Shown: positions 1 to 12,597 of the stretch, one piece after another
Position numbering within the stretch: position 1 is the stretch's first letter
Layout of the letters: each line of letters opens with the position of its first letter
Assembly (NCBI RefSeq): GCF_910594005.1
Contig: NC_057841.1
Location: 14,741,001-14,805,000 of the forward strand
Reading direction: 5' to 3'
DNA: 64,000 bases
DNA from: Cervus elaphus
Taxonomy: Eukaryota; Chordata; Mammalia; Artiodactyla; Cervidae
Program-made: the position numbers and the translations under genes
The notes under the pieces: model-generated
What the model saw: only the letters and a program-made list of their open reading frames with translations
What the model was told of the DNA's origin: nothing
Databases searched by the model: none

Positions 1-1261
1 GTTGAAAATCTGTCACTAAGAGTTTATAGGTGTTAACAATCAGCCATAAACAAGATAAATTGTAAATAAGCAGAAATTCTGAGTGAAATAAACCTATACA
101 CAGAGACAGGAGGTTAATGACATAATCTAATATTAATTGGAAAAGGTACAAAGAAAAAGGAAGTAGCCAGGTCATTTCTGGAGACCTATGAACTCCCATC
201 ACTGCCATCACCAGATCTATTATAACCCTGCCACGGCTCTTCTTCCTTTATTTCCATGAAAGTCCATTTAGCATAACTACAATGAATCTCTTTTCCTTAC
301 AGCCCAAATTGCCTGACCAATCACTACATGCTTTGTAAACTTGCTATAATCCAGAGGACACTGAATTTTACAATAGTTCTTAATATGTCTCCCTTTTTCC
401 CATCATCACCCCGGCATTCTAATCTCAACACATAAAGTAGATTAAGTCTTTAAAATGTAAGTAAAGTCACATTGTTCCTCATTAAATCTGTCCAATACTT
501 CCCATTTCAGACCTTGTAAAAGCCAAATAACCTGAAATCTGCCCCCATGTGCACAAGTAAACACACAGACACACTCGTGATCATTGCCATCAATCACCGT
601 ATCTTTCTCTTCCTTTCCTCCCCTTCCCCTCCTCTGCCTTCCCACCTGCCCCTTCCCCTCCTTCTCCTGCTTTCCACCTCTCTGCACTGCAGCCGTGAAG
701 GATGCCTTGTTGTCCCTTGAGCATTCCGGCTAACAGATTTGTTTGACCTAAGCTTTTCTTTGGTTTGATAACTTCAGGGCTCACTCCTCATCTTAGTGAT
801 TTATTTACCCACTATCTCCTCAGTTGGACTTTTCTGAACATTCTGTATAAAACTTTGTGCTTCCTGCTCCATGAGAATACTAACTACCCTCCTTATCTGC
901 TCTCATTTCTACTTAGCCCTTTTGTTTATCTAGTATACTATATATTCTCCTAATTTACCTTGTCTGTTCACTATGCCCCTTCCCTAGAACATGAACTTCA
1001 TCCAGATAGAAGCTTCTTTTCCTGGATCATTCCTAACTGTACCTCCAACACTAAGACAGGAGCCTAAGAAATAGATACTCAGAGATTCCAAGGACAAAAA
1101 AATGAATCAATAAAGGAAGAAAGAACCTTAGTTTAAGTCATTATATGGTTAGTTTTATTGCTTTACAAGTGATGCTTACTATAACACTACTAAATTAAAT
1201 TGCTGATCATATTTTTTAAATGTTTCTTTTAAAAATTGTAAGTTTTCTTCAGTAAAGAGGG
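1..1261. other. Gene-free DNA, no recognised element
   Basis: No exon-like reading frame and no repeat I can name. The one visible feature is a pyrimidine-rich tract (C/T runs) at about 603-680. The short open frames over this tract are low-complexity translations and are not credible genes. Confidence 0.6.
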
Positions 1262-1420
1262 AGTGTGTTGTAGTGAGTACAATATAGACTCTGGCATAAG
1301 CAAATCCTCTGACTATTCAAGACCTTGCTTTGCTATTTGTCTCATGTTTACTCAGATGTAAAGGGAGCTGATGACCCCCTGGCAGAAGTGTGATGGGTAT
1401 TAAGTAGTCTCTATCATAGC
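1262..1420 (+). repeat. MIR-like ancient SINE
   Basis: The order of short blocks (a 'gtagtgagtacaa' start, 'gactctgg', 'cctctgactattcaagacc', 'ctttgctatttgtctcatg') follows the plus-strand body of a MIR element. It is strongly diverged, so edges are approximate. Confidence 0.5.
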
Positions 1421-1794
1421 ACAGCCATGCTGGATGTGTTGTAAAATGAAACAACTGCAGCTTTCCATTTCTTCTGCAAAACAGAACACTCTGAACCTGC
1501 CATAATACTCTCTAATATATGAGCACATGTTCCTCTCAACCGTGCAAATATATTTTTACAAAAAGCCAGCTTTGTTTGTTTGCAAAACTATTTATGCCAG
1601 GTTTTCTAATTATTAAAAACATGGATTTACAGAATATAACAAATGAAATATGTCTAAAAAATAAAAACCATTATTTTTCTATTAAATCTAAGCTACATAT
1701 TCCAGGAATGATCATCTGTTAAAAAAGATGTTGAAGGGTATGAATGAAAGCATTTTTAAAAATAGATATGAAAAAATTATTAAAAGGAAATTAG

Positions 1795-2400
1795 GAAAAT
1801 TTCTGTCCACATGAAAACCTGTACATGGATATTTATGGCACTTTATTCACATTTGCTAAAACTTGGAATCAACCAAGATGTCCTTCAGTAGGTGAAAGGA
1901 TAAAGTGTGGAATATTACTCAGGAATTAAACAAGTGAGCTATCAAGTCATTTAAAAAAAAAAAGAGAGAAGAATTTTAAATCCATATTGTAAGGAAAACA
2001 AGCCAATGCAAAAAGGTTACCAACTATATGCCATTTTCTAGATCTGTATGTAAAACTAGAGAGAGAATAAAAAGATCAATAGTTGCCAGGAATTAAGGGG
2101 AAGAGTGGGATGAATCGGTGGAGCACAGAGGATTTTTAGGGCATGAAACAACTCTACATGATACTCTAATGGTGGATACACATACAAGCATTTGTCAAAG
2201 TCAACAGAATGTAAAGCACCCAATGGTAAATCCTAATGTAAACTATGAACTTTGGGTGATAATTACATATCCCTATAGGTTCATAATTATAACAAATATT
2301 CTACTCTGATGGGAGATATTGACAGCAGAAGACGCTCTGCATGTGTGGGGGTGAGGGGAATATGGGAACTATGTGCATTTTCTATTCAACTTCACAGTAA
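1795..2400 (+). mobile_element. Old L1 fragment (ORF2 end and 3' UTR)
   Basis: The stretch carries the classic end of L1 ORF2: text equivalent to 'acttggaatcaaccaagatgt', then an 'aatattactcaggaatta' block, followed by 3' UTR-type sequence ('gttgccaggaattaagggg', 'tttgggtgataattac'). It is heavily diverged with no open ORF2 frame, so it is an old mammalian L1 rather than a recent ruminant copy. Confidence 0.7.
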
Positions 2401-2662
2401 ACCTAAAACATCTCCCGAATATTATAGTATGTGTTTATTACACAGTACACTGGATGCCAGACACTACATGTCTATTACACTATATGTCTTCACAGTCTGT
2501 TTAAATTCCTTCTTCATTCTTCAGAAGCAAACTAGGAAACATAGCTACATGATGAGCATATTTTATATAAAGAGATGCAGAGACCCATTCTGAGGATAAT
2601 ACTGTGAGGAAAATCCTTAATACACTAGGGGAAAATATATGTATATAATTAACATGAACGTA

Positions 2663-2787
2663 TAAGGAGTTAGTCAAAACATTCCTTCAGATTTTCCATA
2701 AGACATTAGAGTTAGCTATAAGTTCTTTCAGATGTTTTCATAACATATTAGGAGAAAACCCAAATGAACTTTTTTGGCCAACCTAAC
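2663..2787. mobile_element. Mariner-like MITE remnant
   Basis: The right end, 'aacttttttggccaaccta', matches the terminal inverted repeat of ruminant mariner elements as I remember it. The left end (about 2663-2700) is a degraded inverted counterpart. At about 125 bp it has no transposase and would be an internally deleted non-autonomous copy. Confidence 0.55.
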
Positions 2788-2825
2788 ATATATTTTATGC
2801 AAATATAAAAAATTTAAATTGTCTT

Positions 2826-2990
2826 GGGACTTCCTTGTTGTCGGGTGGTTAAGACTCTGTGTTCCTAAAGCAGGGGGTCCAAGTTCGGCTCCTGGTCAGG
2901 GAACTAGATCCTACCTACCACAACTAAGAATTCACACACTGCTACAAAGAACCTGTGTAGCCAAATAAATAAGTAATTAAAAAAAAATTT
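2826..2990 (+). mobile_element. CHR-2-type tRNA-Glu SINE
   Basis: It begins 'gggacttccttgttgtc', continues with 'ggttaagactctg' and a 'gggaactagatcc' block, and ends in an A-rich tail. This is the cetartiodactyl tRNA-Glu SINE layout. The tRNA-like head is a relic promoter, not a tRNA gene. Confidence 0.75.
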
Positions 2991-3547
2991 AAGCTGTCTT
3001 TTAATAAAAAGGCTAACATTTTAGTCAGCCATAGCAATTTATTGACCCACAGATAAGCAAGATAATGTAGTGCAAGATGACTGCTGCTGTGTAGATTTTT
3101 GTATATTTGTGCGTGTGTTTATTCATCTATTGATCAAATATGTGTAATTTAATTTTTAAGTAAAATGTCCTATACATATTAATTAAAAACACTACACCAC
3201 ATGAATATAAATCAGATAATGGTAAACTTTTCCTGTAAATGACTAGGTAGGAAATAGTTTCAATTTTGCAGGTCAAGTCTCTTGCAATTACTCAGTCTGC
3301 CTTAAGAACTTGAAAACATCTGCAGTTTGGACAATATGTAAACAAGTTAGTATGGTTGTATTCCAATGAAACTGATTTTTTTTTTAAACAAAACAGAAAG
3401 CTGGATTATTTGACATGTTAAGTGTCTTATTTTGCATATGTGGATAAAATATCATTGAATAAATATTTAAGCACTGCTAATTTCCAGGGACTAGTTTTTA
3501 TTAATTTAAATGAATGCCATTTAAGCAGAGTTTTTCTTTATATGCTC

Positions 3548-3768
3548 TGCGCTCGGTCACTCACTCGGTCACTCACTTTTGTTTGACTCTTTGCGACCCC
3601 ATGGACTGTAGCCCACCAGGCTCTTCTGTTCATGAGCTTTTCCAGGCAAGAATACTGGAGTGGATTGCCATTTCCTCCCTCAGGGGATCTTTCTGACCCA
3701 GGGATCGAACCCACATCCTCTGCATTGGTAGGCAGAAATTTTTCCCGCTGAGCTACCTGGGAAGTCTG
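3548..3768 (-). mobile_element. Bov-tA SINE, minus strand
   Basis: Reading minus, it starts with the tRNA-Glu-derived head (complement of 'gagctacctgggaagtc') and ends with the BovA unit (complement of 'gactctttgcgaccccatgg'). The BovA end carries a short duplication of 'cactcggtcactca'. The long frames over it are repeat translations. Confidence 0.9.
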
Positions 3769-3828
3769 TTTCTTTATAAAAATATATGAAAAATCTTTCA
3801 TAAAATGTCCATCAAATTAGGGACCTTG

Positions 3829-3950
3829 AAGGAAATGGCAACTCACTCCAGTATTCTTGTCTGGAAAGTCCTATGGACAGAGGAGCCTGGTGGGCTACAG
3901 TCCATGGAGTCGCAAAGAGTTGGCCAAGACTAAGCGACTGAGCACAAAGA
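3829..3950 (+). mobile_element. BovA unit, SINE fragment
   Basis: Plus-strand BovA sequence from 'ggcaactcactccagtattc' to 'agactaagcgactgagca', without the tRNA-derived head. It lies 60 bp from a minus-strand Bov-tA, so the pair forms an inverted arrangement. Confidence 0.85.
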
Positions 3951-4257
3951 ATAGGCCGTCTCCTACAGCATGTCAGTTTGCAAAGAAAGTGTTTTGTTCT
4001 AAAATTCTCTCCTGATCAGCTCTTGATTAAATACATATATCTTACATGTCATCACATAGTCTGGAGTTTATCATCTCTCTTTTCCAAAGTTATTTTGTTG
4101 GACTTTCATTTTGTTTTGTTTCATTTGGTTAAGCATCTTGTTTGATGCTTAAAATGATGTGTGCTTTTTATTTTCAGGGATGGTTGGTCAGAGTCATATT
4201 TGTCTTTGTATAACTGTAACCTCTAACAAGATGTCTTGCAAAAGGAAAGATTATGGA

Positions 4258-4296
4258 TGACTGATAGATAGATAGATAGGTAAATAGATAGATAGT
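4258..4296. repeat. (GATA)n microsatellite
   Basis: About nine GATA units with two interruptions ('taggtaaatag'). Confidence 0.85.
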
Positions 4297-4725
4297 TCAA
4301 GAGCCAGGGGTCAAGGGTGCTAATGCTACATTTTGGGACTTGTACTTCTGAATTCTATTATTTTGAATTGTTTATGTATTACCAATTACTAAAATATATA
4401 TGTTTTCTGGAATAGAACTTTTATTATTTATGTATTATTCAATCAATTTTCTCAGTCCTGGGGTTTATGTTGTAGTTTAATCAGAGAGAATTATTCCTTA
4501 GATACAAAGCTCCAAAGCAAGGTCTTCCCACAAAAAAGAAAAAAAGCAACAAAACAGAAAATAAAATAATAAAATGTGGGTATATATGAACAGATACATT
4601 TTATTTATTTGTTGGTTTGCTTTTTTATTTAATTGATTTTTATTGGAGTATAGTTACTTTACAATGAACACATTTTAATTGCACCAAACCGATGGCTACT
4701 GCAACTAGAATTTAAAACATAAATC

Positions 4726-5905
4726 TAGTTCAGTTCAGTCACTCAGTCGTGTCTGACTCTTCATGACCCCATGTACCGCAGCACACCAGGCCTCCCTGTC
4801 CATCACCAACTCCCAGAGTCCACCCAAACCCATGTCCATTGAGTCGATGATGCCATCCAGCCATCTCATCCTCTGTTGTTCCCTTCTCCTCCTGCCCTCA
4901 ATCTTTCCCAGCATCAGGATCTTTTCAAATGAGTCAGCTCTTCGCATCAGGTGGCCAAAGTATTGGAGCTTCAGCTTCAACATCAGTCCTTCCAGTGAAC
5001 ACCCAGGACTGATGTCCTTTAGGATGGACTGGTTGGATCTCCTTGCAGTCCAAGGGACTCTCAAGAGTCTTCTCCAACACCACAGTTCAAAAGCATCAAT
5101 TCTTTGGTGCTCAGCCTTCTTTATAGTTCAACTCTCACATCCATACATGACCACTGGAAAAACCATGGCCTTGACCAGATGGACCTTTGTTGGCAAAGTA
5201 ATGTCTCTGCTTTTTAATATGTTGTCTAGGTTGGTTATCACTTTCCTTTCAAAAAAGCGTCTTTCAATTTCATGACTGCAATCACCATCTGCAGTGATTT
5301 TGGAGCCCAGAAAAATAAAATCAGCCACTGTTTCCCCATCTATCTGCCATGAAGTGATGGGACTGGATGCCATGATCTTAGTTTTCTGAATGTTGAGCTT
5401 TAAAGCCACCTTTTTCACTCTCCTCTTTCACTTTCATCAAGAGGCTTTTTAGTTCCTCTTCACTTTCTGCCATAAGGGTGGTGTCATCTGCATATCTGAG
5501 GTTATTGATATTTCTACCGACAATCTTGATTCCAGCTTGTGCTTCCTCCAGCCCAGCATTTCTCATGATGTACTCTGCATATAAGTTAAATAAGCAGGGT
5601 GAAAATATACAGCCTTGATGTACTCCTTTTCCTATTTGGAACCAGTCTGTTGTTCCATGTCCAGTTCTAACTGTTGCTTCCTGACCGGCATACAGGTTTC
5701 TCAAGAGGCAGGTCAGGTGGTGTGGTATTCCCATCTCTTTCAGAATTTTCCACAGTTTATTGTGATCCACACAGTCAAAGGCTTTGGCATAGTCAATAAA
5801 ATAGAAATATATGTTTTTCTGGAGCTCTCTTGCTTTTTCGATGATCCACTGGATGTTGGCAATTTGATTTCTGGTTCCTCTGCCTTTTCTAAAACCAGCT
5901 TGAAC
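4726..5905 (-). mobile_element. BovB (RTE) LINE, 5'-truncated, minus strand
   Basis: The minus strand encodes the C-terminal half of a BovB reverse transcriptase. In order it shows AGFRKGRGTR, FIDYAKAFDCVDHNKLW, RTGHGTTDWFQIGKGVHQGC and the catalytic YADD box (in LRYADDTTLM), then the region after the RT ending near the BovB/BovA 3' terminus at 4726. The frame is open for about 190 codons (complement of 5378-5968) and then breaks. The 5' half with the endonuclease is absent, so the copy is dead. The 5' edge sits at a small inverted repeat (see findings). Confidence 0.92.
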
Positions 5906-7949
5906 TGGTTTTAAGACTTGAACTGGTTTTAAGTCTTCTAAGACTATGCAAAATGTTGCCGTATTCAACAGAATGTTTCTTTATTAGCAGCCAAATTTTC
6001 TGAGTTTAACACAAAAGGATTGACGTTATTTGAAATATATGGATTAGCTAGTGGTTTAGTGTATATTTAATCTTCTCTTATTTATCATTGTGATATATGA
6101 TCATGATTTTAAAAAAAGAGAAAATAGATCAAACTGGACTATTAGAAAAGAATAACATCTAAAGGTCACTCTAGGAAAGAAATTACTTTTATTTTCAGCT
6201 TTTTGAAAGGCTATTTTACATATTTGTCTATAGTAAACACTGTTGATTGTCAAACCAGATTCAACAATCTAAATTTTATTTGTTCACATTAATCCTTTCT
6301 CTACCAAGTAGTTCTTCCTTTCAGGTGCAGGAATGGCTTAATGGCTCTAATCTTTTCTCTTTGGTGTAACTTTTTCAGATATGGACAAATGATTATATTA
6401 GTCAATAAGACAAAAATGAAGTTGGGACACTCTCGGGGGGATAAATTATTCTTAAGTGCAAGATAAGAGCAAATAATCTTGAATAGCTGATTGCGGGGTG
6501 AAGCCACTGGCTCCAACTAACCCTAAGCCAACTTCATATTTTTATGTATGTTCCACATTTCTCCAAGGTTTATTCCATTCTCTTAACTTTATTTTGTATT
6601 GTTGTCTCTATGGCAGCCAAAGAGAATCCTAATTGACAAAATGATTTAGAGTTAACATATTTTAAATTATTTCTATTAATATATATGAGTTTTTCTAAAA
6701 CCATTCATGAATATTATTTTATTATATTATAATAACAATATGCTATTATAGTATATAATACATAATAGTGTGCTCCACAACTGTGGTGATCAGGAAGGAG
6801 GTAGACCTTTAATTCTGTCAACCAGACCACAGCAGATTGGAGCCTTAATATCTTCTTAAAGTCATCTGGATCATCTATGCTGAGATATATGTACAGCTAA
6901 ACTTCCTGATTGAAGTTTCATCTCCAGGAATTGAGCCTGAATAACATTTGACTTTTGTCCTCTGCCTGCTGTTAGGTCTGAACTTCATTAGCTGCTCCAT
7001 TCTGCAGCTAATCATTAGATTTACATTTCTTAATTGTATTTTTTTAAAAAGAAATTGGTGGCTCTTTAGAGCATTGATGAATTGTAATATTTTAATTTAA
7101 ATCTTAGATTAACTCAATTCAATCCTAGTTTGAATTCTTCTGAAACTACACACTCTTTTCAACAGCCTACTGTCAGATGACATTTGGAGAATTCTCCCGG
7201 ACTGCATATGAAAGCTGATGATTGTTTGCTAGAATGTTTCTGGGTAGTTATGAAACAGTATCTGTGTCTCAGGAATGGTGCACCCTCCCTACGTTTGTTC
7301 TGTGGTGTGGAGACCTCCAGTAACCCTTAGGGCACCAGGGGCTCTGTCTCTCCAATGGATAGTGCATACTGAATTCTGAGCTCTCCCTTCTTACACAGTC
7401 ATGTTCCACGCCCTGTTTCTCTACTCTCTTAGAAACAGCTTCTCTCCTGATGTGAGGAAAACGTGGTAGAAGTAATCCCTAAGCTTATCTGATGGCCAGT
7501 CCCATCAATCCAGTCAAGTCTACATTCTTGGTTGTGATATACAGACTTGCTGGATTCCCCAATGTGGTATTAAGAAACTTTCTTCTCCCAGGGACTGTAA
7601 ACTCTTAGGCATTACAGCACTTTTTGCCTAGATTAAAAACAAATCTAGTTGGTCACTTTACATAGGTGTTTTATAACAGATCTTTAGTTAACGAAATAAA
7701 AAATTGCCGTCAATGGTATTCGACATAAAACATATAGTTTCAAACTGTACACTATTTAGAAAGTTTATTCCTGTCTCAGTAGATTTTCTACAGTCCCAGT
7801 TGCCCCTTTAGTGGTTTCATAATAATCAGTGTATAAAATGCTGACCCACACTTGCTCTCTTTTTGCCTGAAGATAAGCCCTCGGGACATCTTGTTGAACA
7901 GGGCTATTGGTTGAAAAAGTGTAATTGCAGTTCAGAGTGGAGCTGGAGA
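5906..7949. other. Gene-free AT-rich DNA
   Basis: No exon-like or repeat signature that I can name with confidence. An alternating A/T-rich stretch lies at about 6715-6770. Bases 6770-7600 are of more balanced composition but show no open frame of note. Confidence 0.5.
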
Positions 7950-8336
7950 CTGTATCAATGCAGGAAACTATAACCCATAAAATACTAGATTCGTACTCCA
8001 AAACTGGAATATGGATGAATTGGGAGTTCATTATGCAAGTGAAATAAGGCATTCACAGAAGGATGTGCTGCCTGAGTCCACATACATGAGGTGTCTAAAG
8101 TCGTCAAACTCAGAGGCAGGGGGCAGAATGTCAGTTGACAGGGCCTGGGGACAGGTGGAATTGGGGAGCTATTGTTCAATGGGTGTAACGTTTCAGTTAC
8201 ACAAGAGGAGCGATTTCTGGAGATCTGCTGTACATCATGCCACTAGTTTACAGTCTTGTACTATGCACTTTAAAGAAGTCGTCAAGAGGGTAGCTCCCAT
8301 GTTAAGTGTTCTTACCACAATTAAAAAAAAAAACCT
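7950..8336 (+). mobile_element. Old L1 3' UTR fragment (L1M type)
   Basis: It ends with the L1M-type tail 'cccatgttaagtgttctta' followed by 'ccacaatt' and an A-run. The upstream text (a 'gaaataaggcattcacag' block, then 'agtttacagtcttgtactat') follows the usual L1 ORF2-end and 3' UTR order. It has no coding capacity. Confidence 0.7.
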
Positions 8337-9119
8337 AACAGGAAAAAAAAAACTGTTTGGTTTTGCTGCATGTTACAGAGGTCTTTAACATTTATTTAGC
8401 AAATGGTGACCAATAGAATTGTTCTATATGAACTCAAAACGAAGTAAACATAATCTGTTTCACAGATCAGATAATCTGTATCACATAATCTATATTGTTC
8501 TCATTAGCATTGGTTGTAATCCCTTTCCCCCATCCTTCCATTGTTATGGTAAAAAGAATGAACATGTCTATCCTCTAGATAGTGTAGGATTTAAGTCTAT
8601 TTCTGAAATTTGAGGCTGTTCTCTGTAATACTTGCATATGTAAACCATAAAAGTATTAAAATTTATAGACATCGATCATGGTGTTAGACACTGTTTGTAT
8701 TCTTTAACCTTTCTCTGATTTGGTTCAAAAATGATTTTTAATTAACAACAACTTGAGTAAACAGTATAGAGTGTAATATTATGTAGTTCACTAGAAACAA
8801 CAATAACTATTTATAACAAAATCTAACTATAAATTTAATAAAATAAATAGATTTATGTAGTTCATAAACCAAGGGAAAGAAGAGGATCATAATTTAGAGA
8901 TCGCCTTCTCTTTCTCTATTTTACTTTATTCCTGAGTAGAAAGACTGAATTTAGGAGCAGCCAGAAGTCATAGAGACAGAGTTTAAAAGCTCTTCTCTTT
9001 TTAGCAACTTTTGTGCCTGCTTTAAATTGATCATTTGTTTCATCAGCTAATCCTCAAGTAGAGGGCATGTCCTTTCCACTTGCAAAATTCTCTTACATAA
9101 GTTGAATTCCCTCCTTATC

Positions 9120-9514
9120 ACCTCCAGCCAATAAGCACTTTATTTTCTTTTTTGTTTCTTGTTAGGAAAAAGAGGGGGAAAAAAAATCAGCTCATAACTA
9201 TTTGCTGGAGCTGTCTGCATTTTAACCCCAGACTATGAACGGACATCAGAATGCCCTTATGATATTTTGCACAAAGGCTCAGTGTTCGTGGCTCTGCTCA
9301 GAGAACCCAAAATAGCATTCAGTAAGCGGTGACATACTGAGGGTCTTGGTACTACAAGCACAAGTGTCTGTAACTCAGAGCAATGTGGCTCATGTAAGGT
9401 TGGATGAGAAGCCTGTGAAGCAAAATTAGGGCAAACGCTCCTGCTATTCTTCATGTGTTTCACGTGAAGTTTGAATTTGTCTCTTCAGACCTTATTGAAC
9501 TTGAAGATATACAG
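9120..9514 (+). promoter_or_regulatory. Candidate promoter / untranslated first exon of CDH19 (speculative)
   Basis: This block stands out from AT-rich surroundings. It has a CCAAT box at 9128-9132, an ACAAAG word (SOX-type core) at about 9270, and a near-consensus splice donor with exon ending ATACAG at 9514 and intron starting GTAAGA. An acceptor-like 'tctcttcag' also ends at 9488. CDH19 coding begins in an exon with a splice acceptor just upstream of the ATG, so at least one 5' untranslated exon must lie upstream. Placing it here is my inference only; it could equally lie elsewhere or before the window. Confidence 0.2.
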
Positions 9515-12454
9515 GTAAGAATGCGATCATCAGGCAAGTATTGATTATATAAGCTAACTCAATGAAAATAGAGCGAAAAAGTACTTGAAAAACTCTCTAA
9601 TTTTCCCTTCAAAAGGAAAAATTTCTAAAACTCTCTAAACTTGATGTGTACATTGAACATTCTCTAAAACAAAGATCAATTTAGCATCTCTGCAATTCAG
9701 ATTCAGGAAAATAAAAGTTCTTTATATCTAGAAAATTTAAAACATGTTCCTTGGGAGGAATGTAGCATCTTTCTCCAGGATTTTGTTTCTTAATTTTTTA
9801 AAAAATATTTACCACTCTACTATCAGATGCCATGCCAAGGTTTAAAGTTATAAACCTTATAAATATGTGGAAATATTTATTTACAGAATAAATATTTTTT
9901 AAATAATAAATTACTTATTTCTTAGTAAATGATATTTAGTGTGGAGATTTCCACATATCTGAATAAAACTATATGTTTCTTTGAAGGATAATTTCTTATT
10001 AAAGTTAATATATACTTATTTTATTTTCTTTCTTTTTGTCAGGTTTTTTGGTTATCAAATTTTTCATTGACTTTCAAAAATTCTTAAAGTGAAAAAGCTT
10101 AAGTAATTAAGAATGTTACAAAAATAATAATAATAAAAGCAAACTATTGAGCACATTATGAATACAAATACATACATATTCAAACATGTAGACATATTAG
10201 CTTTCAATCTATTATATTCATTACATGAAGGTTAATTCATCAAATATGAAATACACAAAACTAATAATTAAGAAAATGCAAATTGTGAAAGGGATTGTTA
10301 TTGTCTCAATTCTGATTTGTTGCAAGCAATTTTAATTGGGTTACTAATTTTAATAAAATATTTCAATGTAAATTTGCCAAAGCATTTAGTAACTCTATAA
10401 CTGGCATATGAAATAACAGAGGAAGAAGTTAACAAAATGTATAAGTAGAATATCAAATGTTTTCTCAGATTATGTAAATTTATAGTTCAGTTCTATCAGT
10501 TTATTTTTTTAATTACTGTATCTGGAGAGAAGACTTTTCATTTGCATAAAATATGTGCTAATTTTTAATTACAGTTGAGACATATCTATATATTAGATGT
10601 ATTTGCAATATCAAATAAAGTAATAAAATAGTATACTTTCACATAATATTATTTATTTCAAATTCAAAGTACTTTAAATGTCTAAATATTGCTAATATGC
10701 AAATATATATTTATAATTTTAAATTTGAAAATATTTAGATTTCAATATAATCTAAATATTTCTGTTTACCAAGTGTTTTTAACAAAATATTTAAAAATAT
10801 TTCCAGTAAGAATAAACACAAATTTATAGGTATAGAATTGCTTAAATTTTTAAATAATGAGTGTATGAAATCTAGAAATCATTTGCTCTGTTATTCTTTA
10901 TATGTTTTCTTTACTAACACTTTTTTACCAATGACTGAAACGAATCAGATCATTAGGTAAATTATATAAAATTTTTAGTTTCAGTTTTAGCATGTTTTTT
11001 ATTTGTTTCCTTTTATGGTTAAAAACACACACACTTTCACACAATTTGTAGAAATCTTAAATCATAGATTATCTACTTACGCATTTTGTTTTATTTTGTT
11101 TTCTCCTTAGAAATATTTCTAAGGTACTTATCTGCAGAAAATTTTTTAAAATTATTCAATTAAATTATCATAAATTGAAGTTTCTTTAAACTGATGTGCA
11201 CAAATTCCCATGCATTCATAAGAAACCTATTGTTTAGAAATTTATCATAATATACTACGTGTCATTTGATAAATAATAATCAATAGCTAATTATGAATTG
11301 ATAGTGAACTTTTTGTCAGTCATGCTATTAACATTATTTTATATGTAAAGTGTTATAGTATAGTATTTGACATGTTATTGAGTAGCAATGCAATAGGAAT
11401 AAATGCGTTACACAGTTTGAAAGAGCATACTGATTTTTTATTTCCCTTTCTTTAGATTAGGATTTAATGATACTGACCCTAATATTTGAGGACTATGCTG
11501 ATGAACATGAGAAACTGGAACTTTTATATTCTGTTGTCATGATGACTTTCCTTAATAACTATGATCATCTAATACCTGTATCTTTGCTCTGGTGTAACAG
11601 ATTAAGGAAAAACACAAATACAGAACTTCATAACCCATAAGAATCCTTTCTTTCTCACAGTGCTGGTAACAACTCATAATCTGAGAAATGAATGAGTTCC
11701 TTTTGCCATGGTGACCGTGAAGATGTTTGACCTTTCTTTTAAAGACTCGCAGTGTGAGAGGTTTCTTGCCACCACTCACTTGAGAGAATTCAGCTCAAAT
11801 GCTCTAAAAATCTACCTTTTCACAACTTCTAGAAAATCAGTTTCTTTTTGAGACAATTTATGCCCTTTTGAAATAATGCATGAATATTCAGAAGTGATCA
11901 AGTCAGACAATTCTTGTTTCACATAAAAAAAAAAAAGGGCTCTAGAATTAATAAAGTAGAAATATTTTTGACAGAAGTTTATCTTGTTAATTAGTACTCC
12001 GTAAAAGACATTCAGGATCATCAAAAAATGTCTTAAAGTTAAAGGAAAACATGTAATTTTTCAGAGACTCTGCTTTGGCATATTAAATCAAGTTTGAAAT
12101 GTTATCACAGAACAGTGACTTATCAACATACAAAATCAGTACATTTACATTTTATCTGCTCCTTCCTTCTAAGAACTTACGTGATAAATGAATTCCGTAA
12201 ATTAGCAGGATAGTATATTAAAGTGGGAGTACTTTTGGCACATCAGTTGTGGCTAAAAATAACCTAGGTAATTTTCTCTAAGTGCAAAATTTAGAAATGT
12301 CATTCCTGTAGAAATGAGGAAATTGTACATAAATCATGGGAAAGGAAAATGCCACCATTTTTCTGCCTTTAAGTTGAATTATAGCTGAATTGTTTTCAAG
12401 AGTTTGCCATCTATTTTATTCTTAAAAATCTCTAGTGGGGCATCAGTGACCTCC
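9515..12454. other. Long AT-rich gene-free stretch
   Basis: Very A/T-rich DNA with no recognisable exon. The part 11460-11780 is less biased in composition, but its frames are short and unrecognised. If a 5' exon of CDH19 lies upstream, this would be intron. Confidence 0.5.
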
Positions 12455-12597
12455 TTTTTTAAGAGATTTGGATTTTTTGTCTTGTTTTGGTTTTGGCCAC
12501 AAGGCTTGTGGAATGTTAAGTCTGCTGAACCCAGGCTCTCAGCAGTGAAAGCGCAGAGTCCTAACCACTGGACCCCTAGAGAATTCTCATTACCTCT
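12455..12597 (-). mobile_element. CHR-2-type tRNA-Glu SINE, minus strand
   Basis: The complement reads from a 'ccagtggttaggactctg' head through 'cctgggttcagc' to a 'ggccaaaa' end. This is the same cetartiodactyl family as the plus-strand copy at 2826. Confidence 0.75.

Noticed and set aside
3514..3801. Open frames with the motif AWWATVHGVAKSQT on the minus strand
   Set aside because: This motif recurs in almost every Bov-tA copy in the window (for example 15562, 20928, 46194, 50101, 50542). It is SINE sequence in translation, not a protein family.
5378..5968. 196-codon frame with a reverse transcriptase YADD box
   Set aside because: It is real reverse transcriptase sequence but belongs to a 5'-truncated BovB copy without endonuclease or promoter. 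It is annotated as a mobile element, not a gene or a new defence system.
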